A DNA stretch of 5,259 nt from Clostridiales bacterium UBA1381 (GTDB lineage Bacteria; Bacillota; Clostridia; UBA1381): positions 12,383 through 17,641 of the forward strand of contig DBQZ01000113.1 of NCBI GenBank assembly GCA_002305435.1, written 5' to 3'. Both the position numbers and the translations under genes were made by a program. This document shows positions 1 to 5,259 of the stretch, in pieces (within the stretch, counting starts at the first letter, position 1; each line of letters starts with the position of its first letter). Under the pieces are notes generated by a model. It did no database searches and was not told the origin of the DNA. It was given only the letters and a program-made list of their open reading frames with translations.

Positions 1-2
1 AT

Positions 3-929
3 ATGACAGAGCTTGATCAGATAACGAAGGAGCTGCTCACGGTAATTGACGACAAGGGCTTTTCGCAGACGGGCGCATATAATCTGCGTTATAACGGCAC
101 TGCGCTTTGTCACGGTGACAGCGAGCATATAAAAATAAAGAAGAAAACCGATAAGCAGGGTATAGATGTATATATAGACAAAAACGCCGGGGGTGAACAG
201 GTGCATATTCCAGTAGTAGTAGATGCGTCGGGAATGATGGACGTTGTTTACAATGACTTTTACGTGGAAGATGGCTCGGAAGTTACGATAATAGCCGGCT
301 GCGGTATCCACAACAGCGGCTGTAACGAAAGCCGCCATGACGGTATCCATTCTTTCCACATAGGAAAGGGAGCAAATGTGCGCTATGAGGAAAAGCATTA
401 CGGTATGGGCGAGGGTACCGGCTCCAAGGTGCTAAATCCTGTAACAAGGGTGTTTATGGAAGAGGATTCGGTGTTCACACTTGATACCGCTCAGATAAAA
501 GGCGTAGATTCCACGGTTCGCAAGACTGAAATATACATGAAAGCTGGCGCAAAGCTGTTCGTTACCGAAAGGCTTATGACGCACGGCAGCCAGCGGGCGG
601 ATTCCGATATTGTCGTAGAGTTAAACGGCAGCGGAAGCTCAGCGCAGATAATATCGCGTTCGGTGGCTAAAGGCACGTCGGTACAGGTGTTCCATCCCTG
701 TGCTGTCGGCAATGCAAAGTGCCATGCACATATACAATGCGACTCAATTTTGATGGATACCGCACAGGTGCGTTCTATCCCGGAAATAGGCGCAAACCAC
801 GTGGATGCGGCCATTATACACGAAGCGGCGATCGGCCGTATAAACGATGAGCAGGTCATGAAGCTCAGAACTCTCGGGATGACGGAAGAAGAGGCCGAGG
901 GTGTAATAATTGACGCATTTTTAAGATAA
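3..929 (+). CDS. sufB: SufB/SufD-family Fe-S cluster assembly scaffold protein (short, single-type form)
   Basis: This 308-residue cytosolic protein belongs to the SufB/SufD family, which builds Fe-S clusters on a complex with the ABC-type ATPase SufC. The C-terminal half is diagnostic: an IKGVDST segment near residues 165-171, THGSQRADSD near 194-202, SRSVAKG near 218-224, then QCDSILMD at 245-252 and IIHEAAIGRI at 271-280. C246 of the CDS motif and H273-E274 fall where SufB carries its conserved cluster-assembly Cys and His/Glu; that assignment is from family knowledge. The tail TLGMTEEEAEGVIIDAFL is the usual SufB/D ending. At 308 residues it is much shorter than E. coli SufB (about 495) and fits the compact form of many anaerobes and archaea, where one SufB-like protein pairs with SufC. 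The start two bases into the window matches the usual N-terminus of this form, so the gene is probably complete, though its ribosome binding site is cut off. The SufB versus SufD name is a convention here. Confidence 0.9.
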   Translation: MTELDQITKELLTVIDDKGFSQTGAYNLRYNGTALCHGDSEHIKIKKKTDKQGIDVYIDKNAGGEQVHIPVVVDASGMMDVVYNDFYVEDGSEVTIIAGCGIHNSGCNESRHDGIHSFHIGKGANVRYEEKHYGMGEGTGSKVLNPVTRVFMEEDSVFTLDTAQIKGVDSTVRKTEIYMKAGAKLFVTERLMTHGSQRADSDIVVELNGSGSSAQIISRSVAKGTSVQVFHPCAVGNAKCHAHIQCDSILMDTAQVRSIPEIGANHVDAAIIHEAAIGRINDEQVMKLRTLGMTEEEAEGVIIDAFLR

Positions 930-934
930 AATAC

Positions 935-963
935 GCCGCATGGGATTATCCTGTGCGGCTTTT
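935..963 (+). terminator. Putative Rho-independent terminator after the suf gene
   Basis: GCCGCA at 935-940 pairs with TGCGGC at 954-959, six perfect base pairs. A short inner GGA/TCC helix may stack within the loop. TTTT follows directly at 960-963, then GTATT. It begins 6 bases after the suf stop codon, the expected place for an intrinsic terminator. The T-run is short, so some readthrough into the acetyltransferase gene is possible. Confidence 0.6.
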
Positions 964-968
964 GTATT

Positions 969-972
969 GGAG
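969..972 (+). promoter_or_regulatory. Ribosome binding site that fixes the acetyltransferase start
   Basis: GGAG lies 6 bases upstream of the ATG at 979. The alternative in-frame ATG at 940 lies within the terminator stem and has no Shine-Dalgarno sequence, so this site favours 979 as the true start. Confidence 0.75.
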
Positions 973-978
973 ACAATT

Positions 979-1437
979 ATGCAGATAAAGAAGATAAGCG
1001 ATAATAAAGAGGAGTATATGGAGCTTTTGCTTTTGGGGGATGAGCAGGAGAGCATGATTTTTCGCTATCTTAAGCGTTCTGATTTGTATGTGATGTTTGA
1101 TGGCGAAAATACGGTAGCCGTATGTGCTGTTACCGATGAGGGAGGCGGTGTGCTGGAAATAAAAAATATTGCCGTATCAAAAGAGTATCAGAAAAGGGGA
1201 TTAGGGAAAAGATTTATAGATTACATAGAAAAGGAATACAGCGGACGGTTTTTCAAGCTCAGAGCCGGTACAGGCGATAGTCCGTCAACTGTGGGATTTT
1301 ATGAAAAATGCGGGTTTAAGCGAACGTTTACAGTGAAAAACTTTTTCACGGATAATTATGACCATCCCATATTTGAGGACGGCAGGCAGCTGGTTGATAT
1401 GATATATTTTGAGAAAAATATGGAGGAACAAGGATGA
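979..1437 (+). CDS. GNAT-family N-acetyltransferase
   Basis: This 152-residue protein is a single-domain GCN5-related acetyltransferase, which transfers an acetyl group from acetyl-CoA to an amine. The beta4 strand reads VLEIKNIAV (58-66). The acetyl-CoA pyrophosphate-binding loop follows as QKRGLGKRF (71-79), matching the Q/R-x-x-G-x-G/A signature. Motif B is SPSTVGFYEKCGF (101-113), the typical helix-4/beta-6 region. The C-terminal HPIFEDG...DMIYFEK pattern resembles the B. subtilis YvbK-type subgroup, as recalled and not searched. The substrate cannot be deduced. I chose the ATG at 979 over the one 39 bases upstream because of its Shine-Dalgarno sequence and because the upstream extension would be translated from the terminator hairpin. 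The stop overlaps the next gene by 4 bp (ATGA), implying an operon with translational coupling. No convincing promoter was found between the suf stop and this start. Confidence 0.9.
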   Translation: MQIKKISDNKEEYMELLLLGDEQESMIFRYLKRSDLYVMFDGENTVAVCAVTDEGGGVLEIKNIAVSKEYQKRGLGKRFIDYIEKEYSGRFFKLRAGTGDSPSTVGFYEKCGFKRTFTVKNFFTDNYDHPIFEDGRQLVDMIYFEKNMEEQG

Positions 1438-1958
1438 AACAGCTGTACTTTATCAGCGGCACAATGGGTGTGGGGAAAACGTCAGTATGCAATGAATTAA
1501 AGCATTTGCTTAGCAGGAGTGTTTTCCTTGATGGTGATTGGTGCTGGGACATGGAGCCGTTTATCGTAAACGATGAAACAAAAGGCATGGTTATTGACAA
1601 TATCTGTTTTTTGCTCAATAGCTTCATACGCTGTACTGAGCTGGAGAATATAATATTCTGCTGGGTGATGAATAAGAGAGAAATTATAGAAAGCATCATA
1701 AACAGGATTGATATGAAGCAGTGCCAACTTATTAGCGTATCTTTAGTTTGCAGTGAAGAAGCTTTAACAGAGCGGCTCAAACGTGATATTAGCTTCGGAA
1801 AGCGCAGCCCTGATATTATTGAGAGGAGCATATTAAGACTAAGAGATTACGATTTGTTGGATACAGAAAAATTGGATGTTTCCGAAATGGACGCAAACCA
1901 GGCGGCAAAAATACTGGCTGAGATGGGGAAGTATCCGGAAAGGAGAGCGGAGAAATGA
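1434..1958 (+). CDS. Small P-loop NTPase, nucleoside/metabolite-kinase-like
   Basis: This 174-residue protein has the fold signature of small P-loop kinases. A beta strand LYFISG leads into the Walker A loop GTMGVGKTS at residues 9-17, then helix alpha1. A second strand ends in FLDGDW (31-36), an acidic motif placed where adenylate/shikimate/gluconate-type kinases and chloramphenicol phosphotransferase bind substrate. The strand NIIFCWVM (72-79) occupies the Walker B position but has no clear Asp. The strand LISVSLVCSE (99-108) precedes an Arg/Lys-rich segment, RLKRDISFGKR (114-124), that looks like a lid. These features suggest phosphoryl transfer from ATP to a small molecule, but the substrate is unknown and the generic label AAA-family ATPase would also fit. 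A GGAGG at 1422-1426, 7 bases before the ATG, supports the start. The gene overlaps both neighbours by 4 bp (ATGA), so it is the middle gene of a coupled three-gene operon. Confidence 0.85.
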   Translation: MKQLYFISGTMGVGKTSVCNELKHLLSRSVFLDGDWCWDMEPFIVNDETKGMVIDNICFLLNSFIRCTELENIIFCWVMNKREIIESIINRIDMKQCQLISVSLVCSEEALTERLKRDISFGKRSPDIIERSILRLRDYDLLDTEKLDVSEMDANQAAKILAEMGKYPERRAEK

Positions 1959-2848
1959 AACGATACATAGCAGGACTGGCGACAGGGATAGCTGTGGGTG
2001 CGATAATGTTCAATATTCCGGCAATTGCCGAAAACATTTATGCTGCGATTAACATGGTACGAATAAATGCCGACGGCATAGACCGTATCGGATGGCAGGA
2101 GGATTATACGATAGCGGACGGAAGCCAAGTGCCGGGGAGCATACTGTATAAGGGAACAACGTATCTGCCGGTGCGGAAGTTGGGTGAGTTGTTTGATAAA
2201 AAAGTGTACTGGAACGGGGATTCGATGACTGTTTCTTTTACATCCCAGCCTGAAGATGAAAGAGTTATTGCGGAAAAAGCCGATAAAAACGGGAATATAT
2301 GGGAATATTACACATTCAGAACGAAAAGACTGGATAATTCCGGCGCAGTACAGTATGAGTATTTTTTTGGAGCCCGTGATAAACTTCGCAGCAATGAACG
2401 GGTATATTATATCGCCGGCGATTCAGTTCGGGTTACAGAGGAGGCGGTATACTTTGCTCGCAGGGAAAGCAGAGCGGCGCATATGTATAATGATCCGGCT
2501 GAAATAATCCGGCTCAGCTTCAACAGTGACAAAGACACTCAGGACGGCGAGGTAATAGCCGAGATAAACGCTACAAGCGGAGGGAATGTGATTTTTGACG
2601 GTGATTACGTATATTATGCCGATTTTCACCAGAGCAATTCATCCCCGCATGACAGGCTGGTGGCGTATAACTACATAACAGGCGAAAAAATAATCACCGA
2701 TATGCCGATAAGAACCCAGGTAAGCGAGCTGAGATTGATAACAAGCAATGATAAAAAAGCAGAACTCACATTCAAGCTCCTAAACAGCATAGGTGAGGAA
2801 GAGGAGGCAGAGGCAGTTTTTGATAAGGAAGCGGGCGTGTTTTCCTGA
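1955..2848 (+). CDS. Exported protein with copper-amine-oxidase-N/stalk-like domain
   Basis: This 297-residue protein begins MKRYIAG followed by a hydrophobic stretch to about residue 25. A plausible signal peptidase I site is AIA|EN after A25, so export is likely; the segment could also serve as a membrane anchor. Residues about 62-95 match the copper amine oxidase N-terminal-like (stalk) repeat: I-LYKGTTYLPVRKLGELF, then KVYWNGDSMTV. In Firmicutes this domain is a common surface-protein module and does not imply amine oxidase activity. The rest (100-297) is rich in aromatic beta-type segments such as NERVYYIAGDSV (147-158) and GNVIFDGDYVYYADF (210-224). These resemble blades of the beta-propeller-like DUF5050 type, but only loosely. 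The end is acidic (EEEEAEAVFDKEAG). AGGAG at 1941-1945, 9 bases upstream, and the ATGA overlap with the kinase-like gene support the start. The function is unknown; a cell-envelope role is inferred. Confidence 0.8.
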   Translation: MKRYIAGLATGIAVGAIMFNIPAIAENIYAAINMVRINADGIDRIGWQEDYTIADGSQVPGSILYKGTTYLPVRKLGELFDKKVYWNGDSMTVSFTSQPEDERVIAEKADKNGNIWEYYTFRTKRLDNSGAVQYEYFFGARDKLRSNERVYYIAGDSVRVTEEAVYFARRESRAAHMYNDPAEIIRLSFNSDKDTQDGEVIAEINATSGGNVIFDGDYVYYADFHQSNSSPHDRLVAYNYITGEKIITDMPIRTQVSELRLITSNDKKAELTFKLLNSIGEEEEAEAVFDKEAGVFS

Positions 2849-2872
2849 TGCCAACAAAGCCTCATCTTGGCA
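2849..2872 (+). other. Short inverted repeat after the stalk-protein gene
   Basis: TGCCAA at 2849-2854 is perfectly complementary to TTGGCA at 2867-2872, with a 12-base loop. It starts immediately after the stop codon. No T-run follows, so it does not look like an intrinsic terminator by itself; it may protect the 3' end of the mRNA or be chance. Confidence 0.3.
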
Positions 2873-2879
2873 AATATTA

Positions 2880-2910
2880 CGGAAATACCTCGATTTTATC
2901 CGCATTTTTT
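2880..2910 (+). terminator. Weak terminator candidate of the three-gene operon
   Basis: CGGA at 2880-2883 can pair with TCCG at 2899-2902 across a 15-base loop, and T6 follows at 2905-2910. The stem is only 4 bp plus one pair beyond a mismatch, so stability would be poor. It is listed because a transcription end is expected between the operon and the next promoter and no better candidate exists. Confidence 0.25.
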
Positions 2911-2921
2911 GTAAATACTAC

Positions 2922-2950
2922 TTGCAAAATGAAGACTGATATGATATACT
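2922..2950 (+). promoter_or_regulatory. Sigma-A type promoter with extended -10 for the glycyl radical enzyme gene
   Basis: The -35 is TTGCAA (2922-2927) and the -10 is TATACT (2945-2950), separated by the optimal 17 bases. TG at 2942-2943, one base before the -10, makes it an extended -10. Transcription should start near 2957-2958, giving a 5' leader of roughly 35 bases. It is the best promoter I found in the window and indicates that the dehydratase gene is transcribed independently of the upstream operon. Confidence 0.8.
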
Positions 2951-2960
2951 ATATATAGTA
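2947..2960 (+). promoter_or_regulatory. 14-bp perfect palindrome over the -10/start site (candidate operator)
   Basis: TACTATATATAGTA is identical to its own reverse complement. It overlaps the last four bases of the -10 and covers the predicted transcription start, a typical repressor position. The core is alternating TA, so chance or simple AT-rich promoter melting sequence is a real alternative. No regulator gene is visible in the window. Confidence 0.4.
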
Positions 2961-2974
2961 GTTTTTATAAATAA

Positions 2975-2981
2975 AGAGAGG
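2975..2981 (+). promoter_or_regulatory. Ribosome binding site of the glycyl radical enzyme gene
   Basis: AGAGAGG ends 11 bases before the ATG at 2993. The spacing is slightly long but workable. The resulting N-terminus matches the short form of the family. Confidence 0.6.
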
Positions 2982-2992
2982 ACGCAAATACA

Positions 2993-5259
2993 ATGAAGAA
3001 TTTTAACACAACCGATCTTCCGGTACCTCCGAGAATAACTAAACTTATCGATGACCTTTTTAAAGATATGCCCGAGATAGAACATGAAAGGGCAGTTATA
3101 GTTACAGAAAGCTACATGGCTACAGAAAATGAGCCGATAATAAAGCGGCGTGCGATAGCCTTTAAAAACATCTGTGAAAAATTGCCCATAGTTATACGTG
3201 ATAACGAGCTTATCGTGGGAAGCAATGCTAAAAAGCCGAGAAGCTGTCAGGTATTCCCGGAGTATTCTTATGAATGGCTGGAAGCTGAGTTTGATACTGT
3301 TGCTACCAGAAGCGCTGACCCTTTCTACATATCCGAAGAAACAAAGGCGGCGCTTAAGAAAGTGTACCCATACTGGAAAGGTAAGACCACCAGCGATTTA
3401 GCAAGCAGTTATATGCGCCCGGAAACAAAGAAGGCAATAGAGCACAATATTTTTACCCCCGGCAACTATTTTTATAACGGCATAGGCCATTTCTGTGCCG
3501 ATTATGCAAAGGTGTTAAACAAAGGTTACGAGGGGATAATAAAAGAAGCCGAGGAAGAGCTTGCTTTGCTTGATGTCGGTGACGGCGATTATGCAAAGAG
3601 AAGCGAGTTTCTCGAATCTGTAATCATTTGCTGCCAGGCTGCGATAACATACGCACGCCGTTATGCAGAACTTGCTTACAACATGGCAGAAAAGTGCCGT
3701 GATCCGAAACGTAAGCAGGAGCTTTTGCAGATTGCAAAAAACTGTGCAACTGTTCCTGAAAAGCCTGCCACATCTTTTTATGAGGCATGCCAGTCGTTCT
3801 GGTTCGTACAGCTTTTGCTCCAGACAGAATCGAGCGGCCACTCCATTTCTCCGGGACGGTTTGATGTATATATGTATCCATTCTATAAAGCAGATATGGA
3901 CAAGGGTGCGGTTACAAGAGAATTTGCTCAGGAATTGATGGACTGCATCTGGGTAAAGCTAAATGACCTTAACAAGGTAAGAGATGCTGCCTCTGCTGAG
4001 GGATTTGCCGGTTACAGCCTGTTCCAGAACCTTTGTGCAGGCGGACAGGATGAAAACGGCGTTGATTCAACTAACGACCTTTCATTCATGTGTATACAGG
4101 CTTCCATGCACACACGCTTGCCGGCGCCGTCGTTTTCAGTGCGCATATGGAACGGTACTCCGGATGAGTTCTTAATAAAGGCTGCCGAGCTTACAAGAAC
4201 AGGTATCGGGCTTCCCGCATACTATAATGACGAGGTAATAATCCCGGCGCTTATGTCAAGAGGCGTATCGCTTGAGGATGCCCGCAACTACGCTATAATC
4301 GGCTGTGTTGAACCTCAGGCTACGCATAAGACAGACGGCTGGCACGATGCTGCATTCTTTAATATGTGCCGTCCGCTTGAGCTGGTATTTTCAAACGGCG
4401 TTGATAAGGGCGAGGTTATTTCCATACGTACAGGCGAGGTTGAGAGCTTCAAGACTTTCGATCAGTTCTTAGAGGCGTATAAAAAGCAGATGGCATACAT
4501 GATAAAGCTGCTTGTTAATGCCGATAATGCGATTGACGTGGCACATTCAGAACGCTGCCCGCTGCCGTTCCAGTCGAGCATGATAGAGAACTGCATAAAA
4601 AGAGGAAAGAGCTTGCAGGAAGGCGGAGCAATATATAACTTCACCGGTCCTCAGGGCTTCGGAATCGCTAATATGACAGACGCTTTATGGGCGATAAAAG
4701 AGCTGGTATACGAAAAGAAGCTTGTAACGATAAGCGAATTTAAGGACGCTCTTATACACAACTACGGAAGAGGTCTTGAACCTGCATTTGCCCAGAAGGC
4801 AACTCTTGAAGTGGCAGAGCGGTTAAGAGCAGCGGGAAAGGAGCTTTCGCCGCAGCAGATAGCCCAGGTATGCCGCACCTTCCTTGAGGGAACGACAGAT
4901 CCTGCCCAGAAGGCGAAATACGACAAGCTGCTCGACATGATAAACAGCCTGCCCAAATACGGAAATGATATTGAAGAGGTTGACAACTTCGCTCGTGAAG
5001 TAGGTCATATATATACTAAGGAAGTTGAAAAATACAAGAATCCGCGCGGCGGACAGTATCAGGCAGGATTGTACCCTGTATCGGCAAACGTTCCTCTCGG
5101 TCAGCAGACCGGAGCAACGCCTGACGGCCGTTTGGCAAACAGACCTATTGCCGATGGCGTAGGCCCGGGTTCCGGCAGGGACGTACACGGCCCGACAGCA
5201 GCGGCAAATTCAGTCGCTCACCTCGACCATGCAAATGCGTCAAACGGAACGCTGTATAA
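2993..5259 (+). CDS. Glycyl radical enzyme, B12-independent glycerol/1,2-diol dehydratase-like (3' end cut by window)
   Basis: The frame is open for 755 codons and leaves the window without a stop; the final TAA of the window is out of frame. The protein is a pyruvate formate-lyase-superfamily glycyl radical enzyme. The PFL-like barrel carries the thiyl radical motif IIGCVEPQ, with C438 and E440. Other residues match the published clostridial glycerol dehydratase (DhaB1) active site with constant offsets: H166 (H164 there), H283-S284 (H281-S282) and D452 (D447), numbering from memory. This argues for dehydration of glycerol or propane-1,2-diol to an aldehyde, and against formate-lyase, choline-lyase or hydroxyproline dehydratase activity. 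The N-terminus is short, with no visible microcompartment-targeting extension. About 85-100 residues with the RVxGY-type glycyl radical loop should follow outside the window. About 50 extra residues lie near 588-640. The enzyme is oxygen-sensitive and needs a radical SAM activase, not seen here. Glycerol versus propanediol preference is unresolved. Confidence 0.88.
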   Translation, partial: MKNFNTTDLPVPPRITKLIDDLFKDMPEIEHERAVIVTESYMATENEPIIKRRAIAFKNICEKLPIVIRDNELIVGSNAKKPRSCQVFPEYSYEWLEAEFDTVATRSADPFYISEETKAALKKVYPYWKGKTTSDLASSYMRPETKKAIEHNIFTPGNYFYNGIGHFCADYAKVLNKGYEGIIKEAEEELALLDVGDGDYAKRSEFLESVIICCQAAITYARRYAELAYNMAEKCRDPKRKQELLQIAKNCATVPEKPATSFYEACQSFWFVQLLLQTESSGHSISPGRFDVYMYPFYKADMDKGAVTREFAQELMDCIWVKLNDLNKVRDAASAEGFAGYSLFQNLCAGGQDENGVDSTNDLSFMCIQASMHTRLPAPSFSVRIWNGTPDEFLIKAAELTRTGIGLPAYYNDEVIIPALMSRGVSLEDARNYAIIGCVEPQATHKTDGWHDAAFFNMCRPLELVFSNGVDKGEVISIRTGEVESFKTFDQFLEAYKKQMAYMIKLLVNADNAIDVAHSERCPLPFQSSMIENCIKRGKSLQEGGAIYNFTGPQGFGIANMTDALWAIKELVYEKKLVTISEFKDALIHNYGRGLEPAFAQKATLEVAERLRAAGKELSPQQIAQVCRTFLEGTTDPAQKAKYDKLLDMINSLPKYGNDIEEVDNFAREVGHIYTKEVEKYKNPRGGQYQAGLYPVSANVPLGQQTGATPDGRLANRPIADGVGPGSGRDVHGPTAAANSVAHLDHANASNGTLY

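Noticed and set aside
910..932. Possible promoter TTGACG (910-915) with TAAAAT (927-932) ahead of the acetyltransferase gene
   Set aside because: The spacer is only 11 bases, far from the usual 16-18, and transcription would begin in the terminator stem.
491..976. 161-codon reverse-strand open frame across the suf gene
   Set aside because: It lies antisense to a strongly conserved SufB/D coding region, reads as a Cys/Ser/Pro-rich shadow with no recognisable motif, and has no supporting start signal.
1346..1831. Reverse-strand open frame of 161 codons over the acetyltransferase/kinase junction
   Set aside because: It covers two well-supported + strand genes with clear motifs and ATGA overlaps; the antisense translation has no family resemblance.
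2849..2992. Riboswitch or small RNA in the intergenic segment
   Set aside because: The predicted leader after the promoter is only about 35 bases and the rest of the segment has only weak hairpins; nothing resembles a known riboswitch core.
3198..4175. Several short + strand open frames (3198-3401, 3663-3938, 3984-4175)
   Set aside because: All are in other frames within the continuous glycyl radical enzyme reading frame, whose translation carries conserved motifs throughout.
4823..5188. Reverse-strand open frames near the right edge (also 4762-4986)
   Set aside because: They are antisense shadows of the conserved C-terminal part of the glycyl radical enzyme, without motifs.
5257..5259. TAA at the very end as a stop codon for the dehydratase gene
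   Set aside because: The frame set by the ATG at 2993 reads CTG TAT AA here, so the TAA is out of frame. Homology also predicts NGTLYN continuing toward the glycyl radical loop, so the gene is cut by the window, not ended.

Overview
The window looks like chromosomal DNA from an anaerobic, gut-type Clostridia (Firmicutes, perhaps an Oscillospiraceae/Ruminococcus-like relative). This rests on protein family content, strong AGGAG-type ribosome binding sites, frequent ATA (Ile) and AGA (Arg) codons, moderate GC, and a B12-independent glycyl radical dehydratase. The lineage is inferred; no rRNA or marker gene fixes it. All five genes lie on the + strand and coding density is high.

Region 1 (3-963): a complete, compact SufB/SufD-family Fe-S cluster scaffold gene of 308 residues, closed by a short GC-rich hairpin with a T-run. 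It is probably the last gene of a suf-type operon whose sufC-like ATPase gene would lie upstream, outside the window.

Region 2 (979-2848): a tight three-gene cassette joined by two 4-bp ATGA overlaps. It encodes a GNAT N-acetyltransferase, a small P-loop nucleoside/metabolite-kinase-like NTPase, and an exported protein with a copper-amine-oxidase-N/stalk-like domain. The overlaps predict one mRNA with translational coupling. No shared pathway can be read from the sequence.

Region 3 (2849-2992): a 144-bp intergenic segment with weak hairpins after the cassette and then a clear sigma-A promoter with an extended -10 (TTGCAA, 17-bp spacer, TGATATACT). A 14-bp perfect palindrome overlaps the -10 and the predicted transcription start.

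Region 4 (2993-5259): the first 755 codons of a glycyl radical enzyme gene that runs off the right edge in an open frame. Its residues match the active site of B12-independent glycerol/1,2-diol dehydratases: H166, H283-S284, C438-V-E440 and D452. The C-terminal glycyl radical motif is not in the window. A SAM-dependent activating enzyme gene would be expected nearby, probably downstream, but is not visible. Compared with the classical clostridial glycerol dehydratase, the protein carries about 50 extra residues just before the C-terminal part. This is the most unusual coding feature here.

I found no tRNA, rRNA, CRISPR array, insertion sequence or prophage feature, and no convincing case for a wholly new system.
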